This document shows positions 25,201 to 39,637 of a DNA stretch of 64,000 bases, piece after piece (within the stretch, counting starts at the first letter, position 1; each line of letters begins with the position of its first letter). The position numbers and the translations under genes are program-made. The notes below the pieces were generated by a model. The model searched no databases and had not been told where the DNA came from. It worked only from the letters and a program-made list of their open reading frames with translations. Source of the stretch: Punctularia strigosozonata HHB-11173 SS5 (lineage: Eukaryota; Basidiomycota; Agaricomycetes; Corticiales; Punctulariaceae); contig NW_006767453.1 in NCBI RefSeq assembly GCF_000264995.1, positions 140,272 to 204,271 on the forward strand, in the 5' to 3' direction.

Positions 25201-25440
25201 AATCCTGCAGCTCAACATGCCGAGCAAGCATTTGACGACTCTCGCCTCGTCCTCCCTCCCAAGTCCATCCAGAGAAAGCGGGCTTCCGTAGATGAAGCCA
25301 TGCGCGAGCAGCTGAGCGTTGATGAACTGCAGCGACCCCTGCGAACCCTGAGCAAAATCGGAGGTAATGTCACCAACAGACGACTGTATGTCGGATATCG
25401 TGTCGTTCACGACAAAATGAACGCCTTTCGGTCGGGACAT
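22286..25440 (-). CDS. ADIP-type (afadin- and alpha-actinin-binding domain) coiled-coil protein
   Basis: ADIP/SSX2IP-type proteins are coiled-coil scaffolds at microtubule-organising centres or cell contacts in animals; the fungal role is unknown. The ATG at 25440 gives MSRPKGVHFVVND, then LQFINAQLLAHGF..GSPLSLDGL and RVVKCLLGMLSCR, the conserved N-terminal block. After splicing, MARTEELTTKLRTLSYDYER and a long heptad region continue through HKHADAELSRTRTAIQALR and KKKERECERMVERWSKLSD. Helical sequence runs to about 23,900 (DRVKELEEERRRFTEKAV). The C-terminal third is disordered, rich in Pro/Ser/Lys with basic tracts (GEKRPREKENGAASKRAK) and ends PTKGPGRK at 22286. The family was recognised from the N-terminal block; the C-terminus is not informative. 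The length (about 900 aa or more) suits fungal members. Confidence 0.78.
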
Positions 25441-25710
25441 CGTAGAGTCGACCGCTTGACGTTTGCGGAACGTGTGCGCCGGGAATATCGCGAACCCTCA
25501 ACGCGGTCACGTGCTCGCCTGCCAGCGTGTTTCCCGCGCGTTGCAGCTCGTGCCAACGGGTACGCTCGGATCAGACTATTAACAGATGAGAGATTATCGG
25601 GGTCATCCTGAGCAGTACAATACATAGATACAGAGCGTACAATATCTGTAGCAATATAATATCACAGTCCACCCCAGTCTCGACGATACGCCAGCAACCC
25701 GGTGCTGTTC

Positions 25711-27308
<1,598 letters not shown>

Positions 27309-27492
27309 TTACGTCGGGCGACGACGTTCCCATCCGCTCGCCTTGAAGTTTAGTTTTGTGTCCACAACGAAGAGTGAATGCATATCGGGTAGTCGGCCGA
27401 CGAAGCAGAATGTCGGGCGAAGAGCCACGTCCGATAGTCAAATGAGACAGGATATGTGTTGACAGAGCTAAGTTCTTGCATGATAAAATTAT

Positions 27493-27616
27493 TGGCCAAC
27501 GCCGGGGTCGAACCGACGACCTTGGCGTAACCCTCATTTTCAATTGGGTGAATTGCGCCACACAATTGAAAGTGAGTGTATTAGCACCACGCTCTAACCA
27601 ACTGAGCTAGTCGGCC
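27493..27616 (-). tRNA. tRNA-Ile(AAU) with a 50-nt intron
   Basis: The reverse complement folds as a cloverleaf. The acceptor stem GGCCGAC pairs with GTTGGCC plus discriminator A. The D-arm is GCTCAGTTGGTTAGAGC and the anticodon stem TGGTG pairs with CGCCA. The loop CTAATAA gives anticodon AAT (inosine-modified IAU), the variable loop is AGGTC and the T-arm is GTCGG TTCGACC CCGGC. A 50-nt insert sits at the canonical 37/38 position, after CTAATA. Its ends and an internal CAATT..AATTG helix fit a typical tRNA intron. The mature length is 74 nt before CCA. Box A and box B match the consensus. Confidence 0.93.
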
Positions 27617-28516
27617 ATGTTGGAGTAGAATTGTATGCCATACCTGGGTACAATGACACGAGCAGGTCATTCTTTCCTTATAAGTGTGCCCCGTGCGTGC
27701 TTCCATAGGTACTCTCTACACGCAGAGAAGCGCCGTCAGCGGGTCATTGATTCAGCAGGTCGCGTGACTGACCTTGTGTGTCGACGGTACACAATCCGGA
27801 GGAAGATCCGGAAACGATTTGACTCCAGTCGGGATAATCCTCACGCATCAGGATCGATGACGCTTGACGTGGGTGTCATAATCATGCTTGAGGTTTGGTC
27901 CAAAGGCCCCCAAGTCGCCCTCCGAGCGTAGCTTGGTAAAGCAGAAAGGGACCGGTATGCCATGCTATAGCTCGAGAGCAGGGGGCGCGTTGGGTCGGCT
28001 GCGACAGATCCAGACCGTGCAAGAACATGGGCCAGTGTTTTGTCATCCCAGTCGCATGCTCGCGGTTCAGCGAAGTGATATTGAATTGGCCGCGAGGAAC
28101 GATTGGGCCGAGATTGAGGACAAGTCAGCCTCAGCTGGGTTCGCATGGGAGCACGAGAGAGTCTGGTTGCCAAAAAAGGGAATGGCAGCGCAAAGGCTGA
28201 TCCGTCGGTGCTCGTCGAATCTAAACGTCGCTGGGCCGGCCTTCGCAAGAACCAGCGACGACTAACTCGAACGGGCAGTCCAGGATTCACGCTCACCCAG
28301 GGGGCGACGACCCAGATAGCCGGAGATAGAGGGACAGCACGCGACTCCACCGACCGTGCTGGATCACCGGACATGTCGTCGTCGTCAGCCCTGCCCATTC
28401 TGCCCCGGAAAGGAAGTCTTCCACCACAGCCCGAGCTCACTAGCCGCGATCACATAAAAGCGGCCCGACCAATCGAGCACACCGTCATCCGTTCTCCCCT
28501 CTGTCGATAGCCAGCC
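27617..28516. other. Intergenic 0.9 kb upstream of the FAD monooxygenase
   Basis: Contains a 199-codon minus-strand open frame (27,841-28,440) that lacks recognisable domains and lies over the promoter region of the monooxygenase. I treat it as chance. Nothing else is supported. Confidence 0.4.
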
Positions 28517-31004
<2,488 letters not shown>

Positions 31005-31450
31005 ACACGGATGCTCCAGTAGAATCGTAAGTAAATCTACCAGGTCTGGACATATTTGCTGTAACTGTAGTGTCGTCGTAATACGAGCACGTTTTTCAAG
31101 CCTGTCGCCGTCGAAGACAGAGCTCGGTTCACTCGGACAAGTGCTCCATGCACGTGCACGTGCACGTGCACGTGGACGACGCGTCAAAACACGCGTCTCG
31201 CGGCCACCACCCTACAGTCCGTACTTGACGCTCACGCTCACGAACACTCGCCGCGTCGCTGTGTGGCGCTGTGTCCCTGACTGCGAAGGAGTTCTCAAGT
31301 ACTCAAACACCGCGCCCAACGCTCGATATCGGACCGTGAAGACAAAGCATCCGGGACGCCACACTTCGGAAACGCCACATTTTCTGCAGCGCATACTTGC
31401 AGGATATAGCTCGTCTCAGAGTACACTAAACCGCGGCGACGAAATCTACA
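31005..31450. other. Intergenic 0.45 kb with a CACGTG repeat
   Basis: Lies between the monooxygenase stop and the F-box gene start. The only notable object is the four-unit CACGTG array listed separately. A candidate ATG upstream of 31451 in another frame is not supported. Confidence 0.4.
31151..31174. repeat. (CACGTG)4 hexamer array
   Basis: Four perfect tandem copies of the palindromic E-box core CACGTG lie about 280 bases upstream of the F-box-like ATG. CACGTG is the core of Cbf1/Pho4-type bHLH sites in fungi. It may be a simple microsatellite or a homotypic binding-site cluster; the sequence alone cannot decide. Confidence 0.6.
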
Positions 31451-33351
31451 TGCCCCAGCTGCTTAACGGAATGCAGCCTGGACCTGAAGCGCTATCCATA
31501 GGGGATGAGACAGGCGCATCAACGGCGTTCAGACCATCTGCAAACATTACGACGCTTCCCTTCGAGGTACTCGATGAGATATCATCACAGCTGATGAACA
31601 AGGATCCCTTCGAAGCGGAAGACAAAGCCGAGGTGAAGGATATACGTGCAATGAGCGAGACATGTAAGCTCTTCAAGCTTGTGTTCCAACCCCTGGTTTT
31701 CAGAAAGATAACCGTGCGGGACCAAGAGCAAGTGGTGAGTATTCATGCGGATGTATCTATCATCGCTGTTTTGAACTGTGCACCAGGAAAACTTGTACTG
31801 GACGCTCAATGGCTCACATTGCTACGTCTTCGCTCCGCCTCCAACCGATGTGGATGAGAGGGCACGCAAACTGGTGCGTTTCCCCTTCATCGCCGAGGCG
31901 AGATGCGAAATTGTGACGATTGAACTATCCTACCAGCTCTCGATCCCGAACGTCCAACTTACGGCCGATATCGTCCCCTACTCTACCGATAGGGCATACC
32001 TCCGCAATGCTGTCAAGCGGCTGATGGTGCGGCCGGATGGCAATGGGCCTATCGGGGTCGGCCCGCTCGACATCCGATTCTTGCTGCAAATGATGCCACG
32101 CCTGAAGTGGCTAGCGATCCTTGATTTTGTAGATAAGCATACCTTGTTCAAGGTACGACGCAATTCTCCGTTCATCTACTCTTTTGCGTGACTAACCACT
32201 CTTGAAAGTGCGTGCGCATGTTGAGAAGGCTTCCTGAAATCGAGTTCTTTGCCTGCAATGGCGGTGAAGATCTGCATCGGTTCGCCGGCGCCCTAACATT
32301 CCCGCGGGCGGTGGCGAATATGACGCGCCTGTCGGAACTCGTACTCGCCAACCTGAAGGTAGGTGAGAATCCCTGGATCATGCCTGAGGATCTGGGCTTC
32401 GGGAAGTGTCCCACGGATTCAGAACGAGAGGCTATCGGGCCCGTCTCGAGGTACATCTGGTTTGAACCACAGCTCATCCTGAAGGACTCTCCGAGCTCGT
32501 CATGGTTGCCGAGGGGATTGAAAACACTGTACTTGACGAATGTGTCATTTGAACCGGCACCATTCACTCTTCAAGTAGACGAAGACACTCGTCGGTTATT
32601 GCGGGAGAACTGGAAGAAGAACGCGGAGCGCGAAGGGCGAGTTACAATGGAACAATGGTCAGATGATATGCAGAAGTGGCCGCTCGATTTCGCAAGTTAC
32701 CTTCCCCATATACATGCTCAAATAACCCAGCTAATACGCATGCGCCTTAGCATCCTTTTGCAAGACTTGTCCTGAGCTCCCAAAGGACTCTACATACACT
32801 GGGGATGACTTCGGTCACCGGGGTTCCGCAAGACGTGGTGATGCATGCCTTTAGTGTAATCGGACCGCAACGTACGTCGCGGTGGTAATTGCTACATTTA
32901 TTCTCACTGATGCCGAGTAACCGATCTGTCAGTGAAACACCTGTCGATCAAGCGGTATAAAGGCGACCTCTGTGATGTGCTCAAGTGCTGCCCAATCTTA
33001 TCATCCCTAGACTTCGACGGGCACGAAATGGACGACGAACGCCAAACGGAGCTGCTTGAGAGCGCGCTGCCGCGCGGCGTTCGTGATTTATCGATAGATC
33101 CGCCCTGGAGACTCAAGGACCTCTCGCGCTGGATACGGTCTCCGAATTGGGAAAGAATGACTCGGTTGCGAAAGATATCCCTGAGAGGATGGGAAGAGGA
33201 TGACTGGTGCTATTCCGACCTCCTTGTCAATATTCGGGATGCGATACGGAGGAGAAATGAAGAGCAGAGGGGTGTGGTGGAGTTGGAATGGCCAGAGGAT
33301 GTTCGTGAGTGGATAGAGGAAAAAGCATCTAGAAGCCCCGATGACTCCTAG
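31451..33351 (+). CDS. F-box-like / LRR-like protein of a basidiomycete expanded family
   Basis: F-box proteins are substrate receptors for SCF ubiquitin ligases. The N-terminal segment ITTLPFEVLDEISSQLM with a later CKLFKLVFQPLVFRKI fits a divergent F-box. Downstream are irregular leucine-rich stretches (LRNAVKRLMVRP, FLLQMMPRLKWLAIL, RMLRRLPEIEFFAC, MTRLSELVLANLKV, VKHLSIKRYKGDL, PILSSLDFDG). Exon junctions at about 31,734, 32,152 and 32,700-32,935 use GT..AG. An exon in the 32,735-32,880 interval is probable but its limits are uncertain. The last exon ends EKASRSPDDS, with the stop at 33349-33351. The function beyond a presumed SCF adaptor role is unknown. Confidence 0.65.
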
Positions 33352-33694
33352 CTGTCCGGAGGTAGTCCATGCATGAGAGGATGATGCCACGGGCCCTCCG
33401 CGATGTACCGCTCTAGTACTGAACCCTGCTGAATCGATAGTGCCAGATCAATGCTGATCATAATCAAGGGATACATAACAAGTGACAGCCTCGCGATTAA
33501 CGGAGTACGTAGGAAAGGAAACGGAATAAGATTATGTACTTTCACAGCATCACTTTCCATCGATGAGGTGTTTGGCCCGTCACCCAAGCATTCGTTGAGA
33601 ACGAGCTCTGGACTCGCGTACTTGAGCGCCATATTATCACGATGCAGATTCCTCACGCTACGCCTTCCTTTCTCTACCGCCATCCGCTATGGTT

Positions 33695-34950
33695 TTAGTG
33701 GGAAAGCCCGGGATGTAATTCTTCGACTGAGGAGACATAAATTTTACGTCATTGGGTGTCCAAGCTGGATGCAGCATGAGCATACCATGTTTTTTGAGTT
33801 GATCTGTCCGAGTGGGTAGAAAGGATTTGAAGCAGTAATCGCATTGGAGGCGAGGTCGACCAGCGTGCTTGTCTTGAAAATGCCTCGAACAGTCTCGTTT
33901 ATTCTTGTACTGCCGCTGACAGGAACGAGTTGGGCAGCCGTATTTCCCGTTGTCCAGCTGCACGGGCTGTTCGTCGAGGTGGCGTGATCTGTCATCGGGC
34001 GATGAGCAAGATCAACAAGGTTTCCAGGAAATGGCATACGATAAGAGACCCGTATCAGCAGCAGCAGCTTGGTCAACAGCCTGCGGCTGGTCCATTTCAG
34101 TCAAGGTCACGATATCCGCAGCATAATCCGACGTTGTTTCGGGAGGAGAAAGCGAGATGAGACGCCATGGGTAGTCAGCAAACCCATTCATGCCATTCAC
34201 CGGGGTATCGGCGATGCTGTATGTACCAATCCTAGATCCATAATCGCTGGCTTGGTGCGGTTGAGCGACAGAAATGTATGAGGGTGAATAACCATCCCAC
34301 GCGCTAAGCAGGACGTACCGAGGTTAGCGAAGCTTGCCACTCATGGTATAGCGAAGACACCTCACCTCTCACCAACTTCACTCGATGAGCCGGGGTACTG
34401 GTTGAGCGGTGACGGATTGCTATTGAGGAACGGCACTGCCAATTCGTGGGCCGGAACGCCAGAGCTAGTAACTTCTCCTACAGCCCTTCCCCGGGCATGG
34501 CTGTAGCCAAACTGCGAAAAGGTTCCAAGCTGCTCCAGGGGGTACGCTTCTGTGAACGGAAGTTCACTGGGACAGTGCTCGTGTCTGGCACGGCTGGGCG
34601 GAACATAGGTGCTGTCGCAGTCTGTCAGTGGCAACTGGGGCGGTAAGCTCGACGACAGACCGCGGGGTAGAGCCTGCGTTGCGCTCCCAACCTTCCACCA
34701 CTGGCGCTGCTTCGTCCGTGTCGAATCTCGCTCTCATGAGCGCTCGCTTTGGTTCAGAGGAACCATACCCATATCCCAGCGTGAAATTGCTGGGAGGAAG
34801 CCTGTAGCCAAATGGGAACGCGACGTTACGATCCCATTGTGGTATGTTCAGTGGAGTGTGAAACGGTTCGTCGCTATCCGAAGCTCCGTCGAAAGCTGCA
34901 CCCTCGTTGTCGTTGGATGTAAATCGCCCCACGTATGCGGGTTGGAACAT
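33695..34950 (-). CDS. C2H2 zinc-finger protein 1
   Basis: Probable nuclear DNA-binding protein. The N-terminal part (MFQPAYVGRFTSND from about 34,950) is low-complexity and Pro/Ser-rich. Its exon structure around 34,640 and 34,370 is tentative. Two fingers lie at the C-terminus: YGCPTRSCQRQYKNKRDCSRHFQDKH, and LQCDYCFKSFLPTRTDQLKKH. The second finger's last His is supplied only when an intron (donor GTATGCTC, acceptor CTCAG) is removed, giving KKHVEELHPG and then a stop at 33695. The same intron position and phase occur in the paralogue at 41,097. The unspliced frame would leave the finger one ligand short, which supports the splice. Targets are unknown. Confidence 0.72.
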
Positions 34951-36329
34951 GTCGGTGTGGGTGAGAGAGCGCGGATGATTCTTCGGGAACGGCGCGGTTA
35001 CGAGATTTGTTGCAGTTTAAGTTTCAGCGAAATCTTCGGGGGGCGCCAACTGGAGGGCAGCGGTGATGTCCGCACATCAGGAGCGTTTAACGATTACACA
35101 GGTGTAATCCAGTTCATTGTCATCGAAGACGATACCGCCGCCGACTCAAATCAGGCAACGCCCCCGCCCCTCGATGAGAGCGCACATGGGCAATACCTTA
35201 GGCAACCTTGGGCCCGACTTCGACGGAGGTAGAGGTCAAAGGACGAACCACTGTGGACCTTCCATGCAGCCCCGTCTTTATAAGAGACAGAGTACCTGGT
35301 GAGGAAGTACGACGCCACCAACGCGGATAGCCTTTGGAAAACCGAGGAGGCCCCTTATGAAGGCACTTATCTGCGCATTTCCCGCTGAGTGCAAGGTGCA
35401 CGTCGAACCTTCAGCGACCGTGGAACGCTAACTGCGTGGCATGATGCGTCCTTGCCAGCAAGCGAATTCATGTACGGCCGTCGTACAAGTCACTGTTCAG
35501 CAAGAGGGAGATCCGGAGGAGTACGAGGGTGTCCTGCTCAGGGTCGTTGTTCGCCCGCCGAATATTATCTCGCCGGCCTTGTGTCGTGGTCGACGATTGA
35601 CCAAAAACAGGAGGTTCTCTGGTCCAAGTTCCGATATTAACACACGGGCCCAGACAGACGCAGCCGGAGAAAGACTACGAACCTTCGGGCAGCTATCAAT
35701 GAAACGCCTCGAGCGATCGCTTGCCTCATCCAATGTCAACGATCTAAGCTAACGGCCCGCGACATGGCTTCGACTACCAACCGGGAGGCTCTTCTTCCTC
35801 ATGTAATGGGGTGTCACTTCAACAGGAGCATTAACTGAGGGCCAGAGCCCGAAGTCCGACGCTTGTGCCACGAAAGTGGGAGTGGTGAAAACAGAACAAG
35901 ACCTCATGAGCAGTTGTGAGTACCTTTCCCTTTTCGGGAGGAGGTTTCTGGCTAGGAGGTTTAGGTCTATTGTCGGAATATGTTTCGGGAAGTACAACAT
36001 GTTGTTGTTTCTGTAGCCACCAGCACTAAGGAACCGACAGGATTGACCAAGCGCTTGCGAGGGGGAAGACAAACCTAGGTGGACGAGCAAGCCCAAGCCC
36101 GCGCCTCGCGGCGCCGGCGAGGCGCGGCCTCGAGGCGGCAGCTCGCTTCGACTTAACCTTCAACGTTCAACAACTATTGATATGACCCAAACGTTACTGT
36201 ACTACGCGAAGAATGCTCTCTACCAACTTCGACAAGTTCTCGGATAATGCGGGAAACTGATCGTACATCCTCACGAGTTTACGCTGCATAATCTCAATAG
36301 TCAACCATGGAGAATATGCTTCAGCATCT
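34951..36329. other. 1.4-kb region without a recognised gene
   Basis: Short frames at 35,117-35,752 and 35,749-36,096 have no domain, start context or splice support. A GC-rich perfect hairpin at 36,100-36,126 is listed separately. It may include the upstream region of the zinc-finger gene and the 3' flank of the BTB gene. Confidence 0.4.
36100..36126. repeat. GC-rich perfect palindrome (10-bp arms, 7-nt loop)
   Basis: CGCGCCTCGC and its exact complement GCGAGGCGCG are separated by GGCGCCG. A related CGAGGCG..CGCGCCTCG pair occurs near the left end of the LTR-like insertion at 38,699. It may be a fragment of a related element or an isolated hairpin. Confidence 0.6.
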
Positions 36330-37396
36330 TTAATTCAGCAGAACTTCATTCTGGACAATCTCTACCACGGGAGGCCTGGTGAGCAGCGGTACAATATAGC
36401 TCCAATATGAGTCTTTCCTCGTGATTATTTGGTCCACGTCAGACGCCAGCCAATTCACGAACGCCTTCATGGCCTGAATTCCTTGGTACGAGCAGCACGT
36501 CTGACAGTTGCGCTGAATAAAGCACGGTTCTAGCAAATCCGGCGCGCGGATTGCCTCTCCGCAAGGTGTCTCTGACAGTACCCTCTGCGCCCTCTCCATA
36601 AAATCCATCCACCATTGCATCACCGTAACGGGAATATGTTGCGGACCATATGTCATGGAATGATTGTGCTCCTTGCAGACAAAACAGCCGATCCAAGGCG
36701 GGCTTCTTGCAGCGTCCCAATGAATGGTTGGGGAATCGACATCTGACCGTTCAGAGGGTGTGCCCATGGGAACCCATCCCAGGTCCGAAGAAATCGCGGA
36801 GAACTGCTGACGGCACTCTAAACCGTACTGCATGAGGAGTTGATAGTGGTGAGATGGAATAGCGCAGAGCTCAGGCACATCCTCGGTGACGACCTTGAGC
36901 AGTGGGTATCGGAGTGACGCCCTCGCTGAGTGGCGCGCCACGGCCTCCAAATCGTGGCGTACAGCGAAGCCGTAGACCCGAACTGGGGCTCGTCGGGCAT
37001 TCTCCAGGAGCATGTCCTTCAGCGGGCCATTGACGATATCCATCTCATACTTGATCGCCGCTGACAGGACGTCCATCACCTCCGTCAGATTGTCCGGCGC
37101 GGGGGTTCTGTGCGGATAACAGAGCCGGAGCAAGAGTTCTACGGTCTTTGCGTTCTCGCTCATGGGGATGATCGGGAGTCCGTCCCTAAGCTCCTTCTTT
37201 TTTGTTGAAGACTGGTCGTCCCTCTCTTCGGACGCGGAAGATGGCGCTTGAGGCAAGAAAACATCGACTAGAAGAAGAGCTAAACTTCCGCGAGCAGACA
37301 TTGGTGTACCCGGAAGTCGACCTTGTCTGTGGAACGAATGATCAGGTCCGCCGTGGCTTTGTTGAAGGGAGGACCGGCGTCAGTCACGTCGGACAT
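36330..37396 (-). CDS. BTB/POZ domain protein with an apparent frameshift
   Basis: Basidiomycetes carry many BTB proteins of this type. The ATG at 37396 (MSDVTDAGPPFN) leads to ATADLIIRSTDKVDFRVHQCLLAEV, the start of a BTB fold. The match then continues in another frame as VDVFLPQAPSSASEERDDQ and LPIIPMSENAKTVELLLRLCYP. The two frames meet at about 37,260-37,290 with no intron long enough to explain the switch, so a one-base indel (real or sequencing error) is likely. After the BTB come the helical stretches LENARRAPVRVYGFAVRHDLEAVARHSARAS and a Cys-containing C-terminal region ending EIVQNEVLLN at 36330. If the shift is real the gene is a pseudogene. Partners are unknown. Confidence 0.7.
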
Positions 37397-38353
37397 GATG
37401 TGGAGAGGTCTCGGGGGATGGTACGAATCCTCGTTTGACACGATCCTTCTATACATACCTATACATACGGGAAAAAACGGCCTCGTGTTCTACATCCCTA
37501 GCTCAGGGGCTCAGGTAATGCAGGTACAAGGTTTACCTAGAAGGGATGCGGATTGCACTGTGTGCGAGATATACAGAGAATGCTTTGCAACGTGTTCTTA
37601 TCATCGAGAATCGAAGACAAACCTTACCGTCATCTGGTATCCATACCCGTTAATCAGCTTGTTATCCAACGAAGATTAATGGCCGACGACCACCCGCACT
37701 GACCGTGGCGGCAGACAGCTCGAGACATTGTAGTTCTGAGCCTGCAGCAGGAGCATGTGTACATTACTAGCACTAACATAATGCAGCAGTGTGCGGTATC
37801 TCCATTCTACGATCTCAGGGCAACTGGGTTTTGTCTTCCCGAACAATTGGCTCTCCGCTATCAGAGGCAGCAAGCTTGACAAATGGAAGAAGCGGATGCG
37901 CAAAAATTGAAGCTTCGATGGATACGATCTCCACTGTCGAACTCGGACTCGCCTCGAAGACTCACTGCTTGACGCGTTTTCTCGTGCGCCTGCCATTTTG
38001 AAAGCCGTCATCCGTGCCCGGATTGTATGGAAGAGGATGACGACTGGTTCTCGGCTTGGCGCATTGATTGGGTCTATCTGGAGATAAAAATTGTGAGGTG
38101 CATTCTACCTATACTATATGAGATCATCACTTCGGCCACATCGTCGAATCGGCCACCCTGCTATATGTCGTGCTCCGCTGCGTTTTTTGGCCCCATACTC
38201 TGACTGTGTTCATGTAGTGTACTCTCAGTGACATCCCAGGAATAATATCCTGAGTTACATTGCTCGAGAGTGTGGTGGACGACACTGTCCAAGTAACGCT
38301 GCGTGATGAGGTGCCGACAATGCCGGATGACAGCCGGGCGGAGTTTTAATACT
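37397..38353. other. 1-kb region without a recognised gene
   Basis: Open frames on both strands (for example 37,676-38,011 minus and 37,920-38,090 plus) show no domain. The plus-strand region near 37,990-38,130 reads somewhat protein-like but has no clear start or splice sites. It could be a decayed fragment. Confidence 0.35.
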
Positions 38354-38382
38354 CAACGCGTCGCGAGCGTCGCGACGCGTTG
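38354..38382. repeat. Perfect palindrome (13-bp arms, 3-nt loop)
   Basis: CAACGCGTCGCGA is followed by GCG and then the exact reverse complement. It lies inside the open frame of the SAP-like coiled-coil gene and would form a very stable hairpin. It may be a terminator-like or cruciform structure, or the remnant of a small mobile element. Confidence 0.7.
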
Positions 38383-38698
38383 GGCACAAATGCAAAGGTA
38401 GACACGTCTTTGATCGTTCCCGTGTTATTATTGCTCTGTCGATGGGTGCAGACCGTAACCAACGGTGTAGCAAAGCGAACGGTACCCAACTTGGACGACA
38501 GCATCAAAGCAAAACAGATGATCTGTATGAAAGCAAGGGCCGGATTGTTGTTGCCCAAGAGCTTAAGGCTCATTTTGAGGAGGAAGAACGTGTTGCTGCC
38601 GAGAAGGAGAGGAAGGCACGCGAGAAGGAGCATGCAAAAGCTGTTGAAGCCGCCGAGCGTGAGGCTCGTATTGTACAGGCTGCGTCATCGAGGGTTTT

Positions 38699-39016
38699 TG
38701 TAAGTTAGGCGTAAGGGGGGCGAGGCGGGCGGTGGCGGTGTCACGACGCGCCTCGCAGGCAACAGAGCAGGATCCGGTAGTATAGCAAGAATGAATGTAG
38801 ATACAGGCGTGCAATCGAGTCTTTATAGTCGAGACGCCATAGATATCAGAGATAATCATATCTCAGATATCAGGCGCCCGGGGAGTAGAGGTAAGCACGC
38901 AAGGTTTGACCATATGGCGCCCAACGGGCGCGTCAACATTGTGATTTCTCAGTCGCGGCGGAGCCGCGACCATTCTAAGTTTACTCTACGGCTAAGCTAC
39001 GGAGTACTCCGTTACA
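38699..39016. mobile_element. Solo LTR-like element, 318 bp, with 5-bp target duplication
   Basis: The insert begins TGTAA and ends TTACA (TG..CA type ends). The same five bases GTTTT lie immediately outside both ends (38,694-38,698 and 39,017-39,021). This is the signature of an LTR-retrotransposon LTR left as a solo copy. It holds no coding region. It contains several short hairpins: a GATATC-centred pair near 38,844, GCGCCC/GGGCGC near 38,921, GTCGCGGC/GCCGCGAC near 38,952 and GGAGTACTCC at the right end. The family (Copia or Gypsy) cannot be told from an LTR alone. The intact target duplication suggests a fairly recent insertion. Most of it is repeated at 39,638-39,939 by the assembly overlap. 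Confidence 0.65.
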
Positions 39017-39267
39017 GTTTTCGACCAGCCACTGAGTGCCTACAGAACCAGAGAGGACGTCGTCGGGCTGGTGCAGGCACTGCACATCAACGACAAGGGC
39101 CCTGTCTGGGCAATCATCCCAAGGATTCGTGAACATCTCGAGACACACCAAGATCTTGCTTCGAACCCTCGCTTCACAGGCCTATTCAAGCTCTCCAGAT
39201 GCTCCGCCCATGGAGCCCGCCCCAAATCCACCCCATATCCAACACCTCTCGAGACACATCGAACAGA
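38715..39267. repeat. Left copy of a 553-bp duplication flanking the second N gap (assembly overlap)
   Basis: Matches 39,638-40,191 throughout, apart from one missing base close to the gap edge (ACACAT versus ACAACAT). It ends exactly at the N run. A single difference in the low-quality last bases before a gap points to a read-end error and an unmerged contig overlap. Confidence 0.88.
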
Positions 39268-39637
39268 NNNNNNNNNNNNNNNNNNNNNNNNNNNNNNNNN
39301 NNNNNNNNNNNNNNNNNNNNNNNNNNNNNNNNNNNNNNNNNNNNNNNNNNNNNNNNNNNNNNNNNNNNNNNNNNNNNNNNNNNNNNNNNNNNNNNNNNNN
39401 NNNNNNNNNNNNNNNNNNNNNNNNNNNNNNNNNNNNNNNNNNNNNNNNNNNNNNNNNNNNNNNNNNNNNNNNNNNNNNNNNNNNNNNNNNNNNNNNNNNN
39501 NNNNNNNNNNNNNNNNNNNNNNNNNNNNNNNNNNNNNNNNNNNNNNNNNNNNNNNNNNNNNNNNNNNNNNNNNNNNNNNNNNNNNNNNNNNNNNNNNNNN
39601 NNNNNNNNNNNNNNNNNNNNNNNNNNNNNNNNNNNNN
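39268..39637. other. Scaffold gap (370 N)
   Basis: A run of N between two copies of the same sequence; probably a negative gap. Confidence 0.97.

Noticed and set aside
27841-28440. 199-codon minus-strand open frame
   Set aside because: Covers the promoter region of the monooxygenase; no recognisable motif.
38699-39016. Ordinary spliceosomal intron instead of an LTR-like insertion
   Set aside because: Using its GTAAGT and ACAG ends leaves the flanking frame out of phase, while the direct repeat GTTTT and the TG..CA ends fit an insertion.
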